A stretch of 64,000 nt of DNA from Thiodiazotropha sp040506975. Its GTDB lineage: Bacteria; Pseudomonadota; Gammaproteobacteria; Chromatiales; Chromatiaceae. Made by a program: the position numbers and the translations under genes. Below, piece by piece: positions 1 through 9,211 of the stretch; position 1 is the first letter of the stretch; each line of letters begins with the position of its first letter. The stretch lies in assembly GCA_965211775.1 (NCBI GenBank), contig OZ242974.1:4650001-4714000 (forward strand), given 5' to 3'. The notes beneath the pieces were generated by a model, which was not told the origin of the DNA, searched no databases, and worked only from the letters and a program-made list of their open reading frames with translations.

Positions 1-286
1 CATAGGTGGAGTGCGAAGAGCGGCAAAAAGCAATCGTTCAATCATGGCGGGTAAATCGAAACGGCGGTTAAACCGATATTCGAACTCAGCAAGATAACGC
101 GACACATGTTTATCTCGAATCGCATGAAAAGTACCCAACAGACTGTTTTTGACATTACCCAACATCGTGTTTACCCATTTGAAGCACGAATACTGGACAC
201 TTTGGCGCCCACCACCCGTCACCATGGGGTTATGATGGCAATCAGCGGTTGTCACGCCACTAACCCCAATATTTCACGCATTAAAA

Positions 287-350
287 AGGCAAAATCCTGA
301 TACTTCGATATAATTCAGTTGCTTACACTGTAATCGAAAGGATTTTGCCT
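287..350 (+). promoter_or_regulatory. Inverted repeat sequestering the transposase ribosome binding site; internal promoter -10
   Basis: AGGCAAAATCCT (287-298) is perfectly complementary to AGGATTTTGCCT (339-350). The second arm holds the AGGA ribosome binding site and abuts the GTG start at 351. A TATAAT hexamer lies inside the loop (309-314), so a transcript begun there would lack the first arm and stay open, whereas readthrough from outside would fold it. The arrangement is the same in all subtype A copies. Function is inferred from analogy with readthrough protection in other IS elements. Confidence 0.6.
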
Positions 351-1664
351 GTGACAAACTGTACCCAGACTGCCTTTGATTTTCCAGCCCTAAAACGCCG
401 TAAGGTTCAAGCCGAGTTTTCCGGTGGCGATATCACCTCGGACGGCGGCGTGTTGCTGCTGCGTGAGATCGACAGGCGTCTGGGATTGCTCGAGGCGGTT
501 GATGCGGTCATCCCCGACCCGCGAGATCCCCGCTATATTGAACACAGCCAGTTGAGCCTGTTGCGCCAGCGAGTCTATGGGCTCTGCCTGGGTTATGAAG
601 ATCTGAACGACCATCAGACACTACGCACCGACCCGGCCCTACAGAGCTCGATCGAACGCGAGGAGGTACTGGGCAGCCAGTCGACACTTTGTCGGCTGGA
701 GAACCGGGTCGATCGCCGGGTTGCCGTTGATGTCCACAACCTACTGCTCGAGCAGTTCATTGCCTCATATGATGCACCACCCGATGAGCTGATCCTGGAT
801 TTCGACGCCACGGATGATCCGGTGCATGGCCGCCAGGAAGGCCGCTTCTTTCACGGCTACTACGATCACTACTGCTTCCTGCCCCTGTATGTCTTTTGTG
901 GCGATCAACTGCTGGTGAGTTATCTGCGGCCCAGCCGGATCGATGCGCCCAAGCATGCCTGGGCGATTCTGGCGCTGTTGGTCAAACGCCTGCGCCGGGC
1001 TTGGCCTGAAGTGCGTATCATCTTTCGGGGCGATAGCGGCTTTTGCCGTCACCACATGCTCAGCTGGTGCGAGCGCAACGCTGTGGGCTATATCGTGGGC
1101 ATCGCCAAGAATGACGCCTTGCTGCGGTGTATCCGTGAGCCCATGCAGTGGGTTGAGGAACTGGCGAAGCGAACCGGCATGAAGATGCGGGAATTCTTTC
1201 AGTTTCACTATGCCGCCAGCACCTGGAAGACGCGTCGCAAGGTGATCGCCAAACTGGAGGTCACCGACAAGGGGCCAAATCCACGCTTCATCGTCACCAA
1301 CCTGGCCGGCGACAAACAGCGCCTTTACGATGACCTCTACTGCGCCCGTGGTGACATGGAGAACCGAATCAAGGAGCAGCAACTGGGGCTGTTCGCCGAT
1401 CGCACCAGCGCGCATTACTGGTGGGCCAATCAGTTTCGTCTACTGCTGTCCAGTCTGGCCTATGTGCTGATGGAGGCCATCCGGCGCCTCGCGCTGAAGG
1501 GCACGGAACTGGCGCGTGCACAGATGACCACGATCCGGCTCAAACTGTTCAAGATCGGGGCGGTCATCATTCGCAACACGCGACGGATCCGCTTCCTGCT
1601 CTCCAGCACCTATCCCTATCAGGCGCTGTTTTTCCAGGTGGCGGCACGACTCAAGCCGGGATAG
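351..1664 (+). CDS. IS1380-family transposase (subtype A, copy 1)
   Basis: DDE transposase of about 437 residues that cuts and inserts the surrounding IS1380 element. Candidate catalytic acids are D150 or D152 (LILDFDATDD), D228 (FRGDSGFC) and E337 (RGDMENRIKEQQLG). GTG at 351 is chosen because AAAGGA (337-342) lies 8 bases upstream; an in-frame TTG at 345 would leave too little spacing. The opposite strand also stays open for 216 codons, a shadow frame repeated in every copy. The gene is intact and nearly identical in six full copies here, implying recent activity. Confidence 0.95.
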   Translation: MTNCTQTAFDFPALKRRKVQAEFSGGDITSDGGVLLLREIDRRLGLLEAVDAVIPDPRDPRYIEHSQLSLLRQRVYGLCLGYEDLNDHQTLRTDPALQSSIEREEVLGSQSTLCRLENRVDRRVAVDVHNLLLEQFIASYDAPPDELILDFDATDDPVHGRQEGRFFHGYYDHYCFLPLYVFCGDQLLVSYLRPSRIDAPKHAWAILALLVKRLRRAWPEVRIIFRGDSGFCRHHMLSWCERNAVGYIVGIAKNDALLRCIREPMQWVEELAKRTGMKMREFFQFHYAASTWKTRRKVIAKLEVTDKGPNPRFIVTNLAGDKQRLYDDLYCARGDMENRIKEQQLGLFADRTSAHYWWANQFRLLLSSLAYVLMEAIRRLALKGTELARAQMTTIRLKLFKIGAVIIRNTRRIRFLLSSTYPYQALFFQVAARLKPG

Positions 1665-3140
1665 CCCGGCAGAGTGCTGCCCCGGCACGTTGATCAACAA
1701 TGGGGGTAAGGGGGAGTCTGCCCGGAGGGTGGAGAATCAGGGCTTGATAGAGGTTTGGTTCCCAGTGAGGGCAAACCATCCAAGCTTGGCCATATCACCG
1801 GCTAAATTTAAAAACGGATGAAACATGCGGGCTAAAGCACCAAAGCCCATCGGTAAAGACTTCGCTGCCAGGCATCAAGCAGGAGCGGGCGTAGCGGGCG
1901 ATTTCACGTTTGCGGAAGCCCCTTACACGACGCAGTTGAATTTTCATGGGCCTGCCGTCCCGCGTCGTCTCAACAGCAGCTACGAAAGGGATTTTGTTGC
2001 GCGACCCACGACCACGCTTACCGGCTTGCTCGCCTCCGAGATAAGCATCATCCAATTCGATGCGACCGGCCAGTTTTTTTCCACGCTCACGTTCCATCAT
2101 CACCTGCATCAACTTATGCTTGAGTCGCCAGGCCGTATTGTAGTTCACCCCGATTTCGCGGGAAAGTTGCAGCGCCGAGATACTTTTCTTGCGTTGGGTC
2201 AACAGATAGATCGCAAGAAACCACGTTCTCAGCGGCAGCTTGGTGCCATGGAAGATGCTGCCGGCGGTCAGGGAAGTCTGATGATGGCACTTGTGACATT
2301 GATATATCTGACGCTTTTTGAGTTCACAGCCTGTTGTGTTGTCGCACTCAGGGCAGACATAGCCCGTCGGCCAGCGCAAATCATACAATGCCTGTCGACA
2401 CTGATCCTCGGTCCCATATTGTTCCAGAAAATCGTGCAAACCAAGACCTTTTTGAAATTGAATAGTATTTCTCGGCATGATGAAATCCTCTTTTATTCAG
2501 TAGGTTCCATTATGCTTGCACCACAGGCTCAATAGCTGAGCCTCATGAGTAATCAGGAATTGTTATATATCCGTGACGATAGCTAGACATCTACGTTTTA
2601 CGCTCAATATAACTCTTTAGAACAGTCCCTAGGAGTGGGTTATGTCAAGCGTAAAAGAAAAGCGTCCAAAACATGATAATCAGACAAATCAAGAACTAAA
2701 AGAACTTCTGGCTGCTTGTGCGCTGAATGATCGGAGTGCGTTCGCCCGTCTATATCAACTCACGTCGGCAAAACTGTACGGTGTTGTACTGCATATCCTG
2801 AATAGAGAGGCGACAGCGCAAGAGTGCCTGCAGGATAGTTATATCAAGATCTGGAACAAGGCGGAAAGCTATCGGACCCATCTGGCGGCACCGATGACCT
2901 GGATGACGACAATCGCTCGCAACCAGGCGCTTGATCATCTACGTCGACGGCGGCAGGAGGTAATGGAGTCTGATGGCTATAGTTTCATAGAACAGATAGA
3001 CACTCAGCCTCTGCCTTTGGAATTCTGTTCACATAGCAAAGAGAAAACCCAACTTATGACCTGTTTGGATCAACTGAATGAAAACCAGCGGCAGATGATC
3101 AGTCTGGCCTATTTCAGAGGCCTCACACACAGTGAACTAG

Positions 3141-4708
3141 CCCGCATGTTTCATCCGTTTTTAAATTTAGCCGGTGATATGGCCAAGCTTGGATGGTTTG
3201 CCCTCACTGGGAACCAAACCTCTATCAAGCCCTGATTTTCCACCCTCCGGGCAGACTCCCCCTTACCCCCATTGTTGATCAACGTGCCGGGGCAGCACTC
3301 TGCCGGGCTATCCCGGCTTGAGTCGTGCCGCCACCTGGAAAAACAGCGCCTGATAGGGATAGGTGCTGGAGAGCAGGAAGCGGATCCGTCGCGTGTTGCG
3401 AATGATGACCGCCCCGATCTTGAACAGTTTGAGCCGGATCGTGGTCATCTGTGCACGCGCCAGTTCCGTGCCCTTCAGCGCGAGGCGCCGGATGGCCTCC
3501 ATCAGCACATAGGCCAGACTGGACAGCAGTAGACGAAACTGATTGGCCCACCAGTAATGCGCGCTGGTGCGATCGGCGAACAGCCCCAGTTGCTGCTCCT
3601 TGATTCGGTTCTCCATGTCACCGCGGGCGCAGTAGAGGTCATCGTAAAGGCGCTGTTTGTCGCCGGCCAGGTTGGTGACGATGAAGCGTGGATTTGGCCC
3701 CTTGTCGGTGACCTCCAGTTTGGCGATCACCTTGCGACGCGTCTTCCAGGTGCTGGCGGCATAGTGAAACTGAAAGAATTCCCGCATCTTCATGCCGGTT
3801 CGCTTCGCCAGTTCCTCAACCCACTGCATGGGCTCACGGATACACCGCAGCAAGGCGTCATTCTTGGCGATGCCCACGATATAGCCCACAGCGTTGCGCT
3901 CGCACCAGCTGAGCATGTGGTGACGGCAAAAGCCGCTATCGCCCCGAAAGATGATACGCACTTCAGGCCAAGCCCGGCGCAGGCGTTTGACCAACAGCGC
4001 CAGAATCGCCCAGGCATGCTTGGGCGCATCGATCCGGCTGGGCCGCAGATAACTCACCAGCAGTTGATCGCCACAAAAGACATACAGGGGCAGGAAGCAG
4101 TAGTGATCGTAGTAGCCGTGAAAGAAGCGGCCTTCCTGGCGGCCATGCACCGGATCATCCGTGGCGTCGAAATCCAGGATCAGCTCATCGGGTGGTGCAT
4201 CATATGAGGCAATGAACTGCTCGAGCAGTAGGTTGTGGACATCAACGGCAACCCGGCGATCGACCCGGTTCTCCAGCCGACAAAGTGTCGACTGGCTGCC
4301 CAGTACCTCCTCGCGTTCGATCGAGCTCTGTAGGGCCGGGTCGGTGCGTAGTGTCTGATGGTCGTTCAGATCTTCATAACCCAGGCAGAGCCCATAGACT
4401 CGCTGGCGCAACAGGCTCAACTGGCTGTGTTCAATATAGCGGGGATCTCGCGGGTCGGGGATGACCGCATCAACCGCCTCGAGCAATCCCAGACGCCTGT
4501 CGATCTCACGCAGCAGCAACACGCCGCCGTCCGAGGTGATATCGCCACCGGAAAACTCGGCTTGAACCTTACGGCGTTTTAGGGCTGGAAAATCAAAGGC
4601 AGTCTGGGTACAGTTTGTCACAGGCAAAATCCTTTCGATTACAGTGTAAGCAACTGAATTATATCGAAGTATCAGGATTTTGCCTTTTTAATGCGTGAAA
4701 TATTGGGG
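3141..4708 (-). mobile_element. IS1380-family element subtype A, copy 2 (left member of tandem pair)
   Basis: 1568 bp, reversed relative to copy 1, flanked by CTAG at 3137-3140 and 4709-4712. The right-hand CTAG is also the left flank of copy 3, so the pair forms a head-to-tail dimer with a 4-bp spacer. It has a private base change (caccgcgg at about 3620, others caccacgg). Confidence 0.95.
3308..4621 (-). CDS. IS1380-family transposase (subtype A, copy 2)
   Basis: Identical in protein sequence to copy 1, GTG start at 4621 preceded by AAAGGA. It reads in the opposite direction to the sigma factor gene it interrupts, and a short chimeric reading frame runs from the sigma gene into the IS end (stop at about 3235). 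Confidence 0.94.
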   Translation of the reverse strand: MTNCTQTAFDFPALKRRKVQAEFSGGDITSDGGVLLLREIDRRLGLLEAVDAVIPDPRDPRYIEHSQLSLLRQRVYGLCLGYEDLNDHQTLRTDPALQSSIEREEVLGSQSTLCRLENRVDRRVAVDVHNLLLEQFIASYDAPPDELILDFDATDDPVHGRQEGRFFHGYYDHYCFLPLYVFCGDQLLVSYLRPSRIDAPKHAWAILALLVKRLRRAWPEVRIIFRGDSGFCRHHMLSWCERNAVGYIVGIAKNDALLRCIREPMQWVEELAKRTGMKMREFFQFHYAASTWKTRRKVIAKLEVTDKGPNPRFIVTNLAGDKQRLYDDLYCARGDMENRIKEQQLGLFADRTSAHYWWANQFRLLLSSLAYVLMEAIRRLALKGTELARAQMTTIRLKLFKIGAVIIRNTRRIRFLLSSTYPYQALFFQVAARLKPG

Positions 4709-4712
4709 CTAG

Positions 4713-6280
4713 CCCGCATGTTTCATCCGTTTTTAAATTTAGCCGGTGATATGGCCAAGCTTGGATGGTTTGCCCTCACTGGGAACCAAACCTCTATCAA
4801 GCCCTGATTTTCCACCCTCCGGGCAGACTCCCCCTTACCCCCATTGTTGATCAACGTGCCGGGGCAGCACTCTGCCGGGCTATCCCGGCTTGAGTCGTGC
4901 CGCCACCTGGAAAAACAGCGCCTGATAGGGATAGGTGCTGGAGAGCAGGAAGCGGATCCGTCGCGTGTTGCGAATGATGACCGCCCCGATCTTGAACAGT
5001 TTGAGCCGGATCGTGGTCATCTGTGCACGCGCCAGTTCCGTGCCCTTCAGCGCGAGGCGCCGGATGGCCTCCATCAGCACATAGGCCAGACTGGACAGCA
5101 GTAGACGAAACTGATTGGCCCACCAGTAATGCGCGCTGGTGCGATCGGCGAACAGCCCCAGTTGCTGCTCCTTGATTCGGTTCTCCATGTCACCACGGGC
5201 GCAGTAGAGGTCATCGTAAAGGCGCTGTTTGTCGCCGGCCAGGTTGGTGACGATGAAGCGTGGATTTGGCCCCTTGTCGGTGACCTCCAGTTTGGCGATC
5301 ACCTTGCGACGCGTCTTCCAGGTGCTGGCGGCATAGTGAAACTGAAAGAATTCCCGCATCTTCATGCCGGTTCGCTTCGCCAGTTCCTCAACCCACTGCA
5401 TGGGCTCACGGATACACCGCAGCAAGGCGTCATTCTTGGCGATGCCCACGATATAGCCCACAGCGTTGCGCTCGCACCAGCTGAGCATGTGGTGACGGCA
5501 AAAGCCGCTATCGCCCCGAAAGATGATACGCACTTCAGGCCAAGCCCGGCGCAGGCGTTTGACCAACAGCGCCAGAATCGCCCAGGCATGCTTGGGCGCA
5601 TCGATCCGGCTGGGCCGCAGATAACTCACCAGCAGTTGATCGCCACAAAAGACATACAGGGGCAGGAAGCAGTAGTGATCGTAGTAGCCGTGAAAGAAGC
5701 GGCCTTCCTGGCGGCCATGCACCGGATCATCCGTGGCGTCGAAATCCAGGATCAGCTCATCGGGTGGTGCATCATATGAGGCAATGAACTGCTCGAGCAG
5801 TAGGTTGTGGACATCAACGGCAACCCGGCGATCGACCCGGTTCTCCAGCCGACAAAGTGTCGACTGGCTGCCCAGTACCTCCTCGCGTTCGATCGAGCTC
5901 TGTAGGGCCGGGTCGGTGCGTAGTGTCTGATGGTCGTTCAGATCTTCATAACCCAGGCAGAGCCCATAGACTCGCTGGCGCAACAGGCTCAACTGGCTGT
6001 GTTCAATATAGCGGGGATCTCGCGGGTCGGGGATGACCGCATCAACCGCCTCGAGCAATCCCAGACGCCTGTCGATCTCACGCAGCAGCAACACGCCGCC
6101 GTCCGAGGTGATATCGCCACCGGAAAACTCGGCTTGAACCTTACGGCGTTTTAGGGCTGGAAAATCAAAGGCAGTCTGGGTACAGTTTGTCACAGGCAAA
6201 ATCCTTTCGATTACAGTGTAAGCGACTGAATTATATCGAAGTATCAGGATTTTGCCTTTTTAATGCGTGAAATATTGGGG
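4713..6280 (-). mobile_element. IS1380-family element subtype A, copy 3 (right member of tandem pair)
   Basis: 1568 bp in the same orientation as copy 2, flanked by CTAG at 4709-4712 and 6281-6284. It differs from copy 2 at several bases (for example agcgactg against agcaactg just upstream of the transposase), so the two are not a simple fresh duplication of one copy. Confidence 0.95.
4880..6193 (-). CDS. IS1380-family transposase (subtype A, copy 3)
   Basis: Full-length, protein identical to copy 1; GTG start at 6193. Its outer end abuts the 3' remnant of the sigma factor gene. Confidence 0.94.
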   Translation of the reverse strand: MTNCTQTAFDFPALKRRKVQAEFSGGDITSDGGVLLLREIDRRLGLLEAVDAVIPDPRDPRYIEHSQLSLLRQRVYGLCLGYEDLNDHQTLRTDPALQSSIEREEVLGSQSTLCRLENRVDRRVAVDVHNLLLEQFIASYDAPPDELILDFDATDDPVHGRQEGRFFHGYYDHYCFLPLYVFCGDQLLVSYLRPSRIDAPKHAWAILALLVKRLRRAWPEVRIIFRGDSGFCRHHMLSWCERNAVGYIVGIAKNDALLRCIREPMQWVEELAKRTGMKMREFFQFHYAASTWKTRRKVIAKLEVTDKGPNPRFIVTNLAGDKQRLYDDLYCARGDMENRIKEQQLGLFADRTSAHYWWANQFRLLLSSLAYVLMEAIRRLALKGTELARAQMTTIRLKLFKIGAVIIRNTRRIRFLLSSTYPYQALFFQVAARLKPG

Positions 6281-6402
6281 CTAGCCAGCCAAACCAATAC
6301 ACCGATAGGTACTGTCAAGACACAGATTCGCAGAGGCCTGGAGCAACTGAGGGGTTGCCTGGAAACATGACTTCGGGAGTGAACACCTCACTCTGGCAGC
6401 AA

Positions 6403-7077
6403 CTATACATCCCCCCACATCCGCAGCAGATTTGCGTAGGACTTGTCCACCAAACCGGCGCTCTCTGTGTCCGGCGCCGTTGCCAACAGATGCTCCCTGG
6501 CTTGATCCAGTTCATACAACAGCTCGCGTTGCGCCGGATCCCGCACGTAACTTTGTATCCAAGCCAGCGCCACCAGGCGTTCTCCCTTGGTCACCTCAGC
6601 GACATGGTGCAGACTCGATGAGGGATAGATCACCGCACTGCCCGCAGGTAACTTAACCCGTTTCACTCCAAATGTGGTGCGCACCACCAACTCCCCACCC
6701 TCATAGGTCTCGGGTCCGCGCAGGAAGATTGTCATCGAGACATCGCTGCGAAAGCGTTGTCCGCTGAGCCCCATCAACGGGTCATCCACATGGTCGCCAT
6801 AGGTCATGCCCGGTTGGTAGCGGGCGAATATGGGATCTGCCATGCGGTATGGCAGGACCGCAGAACGAAAGGTCCCGTTATTCGCCATGGCACTGGTGAG
6901 TATTCGGATCAGCAGTTCCATCTGCCTTGGCTCACCCTTCAACTCCTGGTTGTTTTTCACCCGCTGTGCCGCTTTGCCCGCAGTCAACTTGCCATCGACG
7001 AATTCCGCCTGCGCCAATGTTTGATCGATCTTGTCCAACTGCGCCTGCTGTAAAAGATCATCGATTTGCACCAACAT
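6403..7077 (-). CDS. PKHD-type Fe(II)/2-oxoglutarate hydroxylase (PiuC/YbiX family)
   Basis: A cytoplasmic oxygenase of 224 residues, the usual length for the YbiX/PiuC family, whose members need Fe(II) and 2-oxoglutarate and are often linked to iron uptake; the physiological substrate is not established. The double-stranded beta-helix motif is visible: H96-x-D98 (YGDHVDDP), a distal histidine at 157/158 (SSSLHHVAEV) and R167 for 2-oxoglutarate. The start has AAGGAG six bases upstream. It follows the receiver-like gene by 10 bases, so the two are probably co-transcribed. No TonB receptor gene is adjacent, unlike many piuC loci. Confidence 0.85.
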   Translation of the reverse strand: MLVQIDDLLQQAQLDKIDQTLAQAEFVDGKLTAGKAAQRVKNNQELKGEPRQMELLIRILTSAMANNGTFRSAVLPYRMADPIFARYQPGMTYGDHVDDPLMGLSGQRFRSDVSMTIFLRGPETYEGGELVVRTTFGVKRVKLPAGSAVIYPSSSLHHVAEVTKGERLVALAWIQSYVRDPAQRELLYELDQAREHLLATAPDTESAGLVDKSYANLLRMWGDV

Positions 7078-7087
7078 CCGCTTCTCC

Positions 7088-7462
7088 TTACAGATTCTCC
7101 AACACGGCCTGCATGCCTGACTCGTTGAGGGGGAAGGTTAAAACAGCATGCACGGGATAGCGTTGTTTCACTTTCGCTAAATTATCCAGGTGTTTTTTAT
7201 CCAGCAACACGATCACCTTCGCATCCGCCTGATAACGCTGAAGCGTGGCGAGCAGAGATTCAAGATTACTGAGTCGGTCGCGAAATTGAGGGTCGGCATA
7301 AAACTCCGCCACAATAACGCTGGGTCTGTGCCGCTTCAGCCATGCCTGCGCCTTGCGAACCGAATTGACCATCTCCACTCGATAGCCATAGCGCTGATAG
7401 AGAGGCACCAAGTTGGGATATCCTCCAAGCTCGACCAATGCGAGTAATTCCCGATCATCCAT
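7088..7462 (-). CDS. Receiver-like protein of unknown function
   Basis: About 124 residues starting MDDRELLALVELGGY; an upstream ATG at 7495 is possible but less likely. The pattern of alternating beta strands and helices (RPSVIVAEFY near the middle, AKVIVLLDKKH later) resembles a response-regulator receiver fold, but the usual phosphorylated aspartate at the end of strand 3 is not evident, and no output domain follows. It lies directly upstream of the PKHD hydroxylase on the same strand. The function is unknown. Confidence 0.6.
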   Translation of the reverse strand: MDDRELLALVELGGYPNLVPLYQRYGYRVEMVNSVRKAQAWLKRHRPSVIVAEFYADPQFRDRLSNLESLLATLQRYQADAKVIVLLDKKHLDNLAKVKQRYPVHAVLTFPLNESGMQAVLENL

Positions 7463-7569
7463 ATGCTTGATTTTACCTCTCTGGAGCCTGATCATAGTTG
7501 CCGAGGCCCTGATCGAGGCAGAGGCTTCTCAACGGAATCACCACGTAGTTTTTTTATTTTTACAGGGCC

Positions 7570-7899
7570 ATGCAACTTAATCTAATAATCGATGACTGGT
7601 CAATGGACCTGAAGATACCCGATGGTTATCTTGAAACCATGCGCACCTCCTTCGACAACATGGATAAAGACATGGACGGGGGGTGGCAAATAGGCCAAAG
7701 ATGGGTTAAAAACCCTAACCCGATTCAACGCTGCCAACTGGTCGCCGGCAAGCTGCTGACCGCCCTGGAAAGCGATAATGAACAACTCGCGTTGATGATG
7801 GGCGGCTATATCCTGTCCCGCATGCCAAATGTCAAACAGGTGGTCATCGACAATACCGGTGTTCCGGAAGAGACAAGCTTCAACACCCAGACGCCGTAA
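7570..7899 (+). CDS. Conserved hypothetical protein
   Basis: A 109-residue acidic protein (MQLNLIIDDWSMDLKIPDGY) with no signal peptide or membrane segment. The start is uncertain because the bases before it (acagggcc) make a poor ribosome binding site; an in-frame ATG exists 11 codons in. It is divergent from the receiver-like gene and convergent with the broken hypothetical gene that follows. I do not recognise a function. Confidence 0.6.
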   Translation: MQLNLIIDDWSMDLKIPDGYLETMRTSFDNMDKDMDGGWQIGQRWVKNPNPIQRCQLVAGKLLTALESDNEQLALMMGGYILSRMPNVKQVVIDNTGVPEETSFNTQTP

Positions 7900-7915
7900 A
7901 CAGGCTGCCGGTCAA

Positions 7916-8959
7916 CTACAGCTTGTTACCCTCCAGCAAAGACTTGATATCGACCCGGGCCTGATCCGGTTGCTCACGGTGGATCTTCAGCACTTCCCCA
8001 GCCAATGCCGACCAGTGTTCCCTGCCCTCCCGGATGGACACTTTCAGGGGCCGCCAATCACCCTCCGCATGCCATCTCTCATAGGCGGTAATGAGACTGG
8101 GAAAGAGGGTTTTGCGCATACCACTAAGCCCACCGACAAAGAAATGGACCGAGGCGCGATCTTCCCGTTCGATGAGCCGAGGCAGTGTAACCTGACAGTC
8201 TGCCCAATGATCGCGTACCGCACGCGCCATCAATTCAGCCGGTGAATGCCCAAGCGCCGTCAGTAGCTGATTCCATTCCTCGCCCAGCAGCTTGCCCGCA
8301 TGATACTCACCTTGCTCATGCAGTAGAACCACATCCAACTCCTGTTCCACCATCTGATCCAGGGCATGCTCAAGATCATCCTCGAAATCGTAATAGGCAA
8401 ATGCCCGGCCCATGGCATTGTCCGGGCGATGCCATCGCCAGTTTTCCAGCTTCTCCCATAGCAGGCGCCGGAACGACTCTTGACGGATGAAGATTCGATC
8501 GCCTTGACACATTGCAGCAGGGGCCATCAGATCACGTGCCAGTTCACGCCCGGCAACCCATACAGAGGCCCCACCGGGCTCTTCCCTGCGTTCCAGATGA
8601 CCGAGGAAAAAGAGGGGTTTGTTCCTGGAACCATAGCCCGCGCTATAGACCAGGCCAAAGGGATCGAGCAGTTAATTGATCCTATCCACATCAAAGGGAT
8701 CGAATAACCGGCCTGCAAACGGCAGCGGCGTGAAATCGTCATCGCTGAGAGAATCCCAAAGCTGCTCCCGCCTTGTCAGCCACTCGCCCACCGATTCGTT
8801 GGCCAACGATGCTCCGTAACCGAGTCCATTCTCCCAGCGGTAGTATTCACGCATTTTCAACAGGTAGGTACAGAGACCATAGTCGGCGCCGTGACGCGCA
8901 TCCGAGATATGACAATTCCGTTGAACGGCGCAACAGAATTGGCGTAACGAGCCCTTCAT
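7916..8959 (-). pseudogene. Conserved hypothetical protein (possibly Sfum_1244-like) broken by an in-frame TAA
   Basis: The frame runs from ATG 8959 (KGSLRQFCCAVQRNCHISDA, DYGLCTYLLKMREYYRWE) to a TAA at 8672-8674 and continues in the same frame, with the same protein character, to the TAG at 7916. Joined, it would be about 346 residues. The N-terminal cysteine-rich motif and LCTYLLKMREY resemble my recollection of the Sfum_1244 family of unknown function; that name is tentative. No frameshift is needed, only one stop codon between RIN and LLDPFGLVYSAGYG. It could be a true nonsense mutation or a base error. Confidence 0.7.
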
Positions 8960-9211
8960 TGGTGCGCCTTGCGGTAAAGATACTGAGGACAAACACTAAT
9001 GGTGAATCTCATATTCCTGCATCCTCACCCATGTGCAACAGAGTCGTGTATATGGCTGTCATTGATTTTGAAGATTCTGACTCTCAATAGCAATCCTATC
9101 CCGACAGAGGCCTTTTACCACCCCTATTCTTCAGGGTATTCAATGAGCGGGTAAAATGCGAAGAAAGACAGGTCGTTTCGATTCACCCGAAACGGCCGGC
9201 AACAGAACCGG

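Larger units (their letters stand above)
264..1831 (+). mobile_element. IS1380-family element subtype A, copy 1
   Basis: A 1568-bp element with imperfect terminal inverted repeats: the left end starts CCCCAATATTTCACGC and the right end, read inwards, starts CCCGCATGTTTCATCC. It is flanked by 4-bp direct repeats CTAA (260-263 and 1832-1835). The uninterrupted IS1595 copy near 47590 has CTAA once at the same place, which proves the target duplication. It carries one transposase gene. One private difference from the other copies is gagaat instead of gaaaat near 1730. Confidence 0.95.
1..2478 (-). pseudogene. IS1595-family transposase, split by IS1380
   Basis: The N-terminal part reads on the minus strand from 2478 down to 1832 and the C-terminal part from 259 to the window edge; the stop codon is just outside. 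The N-terminal region has a zinc ribbon (CPEC, then CHKC), and the catalytic core has the ELDDAYLGG motif typical of ISXO2/IS1595 DDE transposases. The two halves join in frame when the IS1380 and one CTAA are removed, in agreement with copy 2, which is uncut at this point. The gene is non-functional as it stands. Confidence 0.88.
1..2557 (-). mobile_element. IS1595-family element, copy 1, interrupted by IS1380; outer end lies left of the window
   Basis: The sequence matches the second copy at 47287-49879 nearly base for base; position 1 corresponds to 47331, so about 44 bp of this copy are outside the window. The right end (2535-2557) is the reverse complement of the terminal repeat CCTGATTAC plus related bases seen at both ends of copy 2. 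An IS1380 copy occupies 264-1831, flanked by CTAA at 260-263 and 1832-1835. If the element made the 8-bp duplication seen for copy 2, the right flank would be AATTGTTA (2558-2565); the left flank cannot be seen. Confidence 0.9.
2642..6370 (+). pseudogene. ECF-type RNA polymerase sigma factor, cut by two tandem IS1380 copies
   Basis: The 5' part (2642-3140) encodes sigma region 2 (roughly residues 35-105, with QDSYIKIWNKAESYR and DHLRRRR) and the start of region 4 (ENQRQMISLAYFRGLTHSEL). The remainder (6281-6370) encodes SQTNTPIGTVKTQIRRGLEQ and a short tail. Removing both IS copies and two of the three CTAG repeats gives an unbroken frame of 194 codons, so the insertion is in the helix-turn-helix that reads the -35 element. 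The start has AGGAG at 2631-2635. The intact left part would end in IS-encoded residues and lack a working region 4. No anti-sigma gene is adjacent. The family (SigK-like) answers envelope or oxidative stress; the signal here is unknown. Confidence 0.88.

Noticed and set aside
765..1415. A 216-codon open frame on the strand opposite each IS1380 subtype A transposase
   Set aside because: It mirrors the transposase codon structure, is repeated identically with each copy, has no ribosome binding site and no recognisable protein features.
1825..2535. A 236-codon plus-strand frame across the IS1595 element, and its counterpart near 47436
   Set aside because: It is antisense to the transposase zinc ribbon and catalytic core and has no independent features.
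2642..3235. A complete 197-codon sigma factor gene
   Set aside because: The last ~30 codons are the IS1380 end (RMFHPFLNLAGDMAKLGW), also seen fused to the HDOD gene; the true region 4 lies beyond the IS pair.
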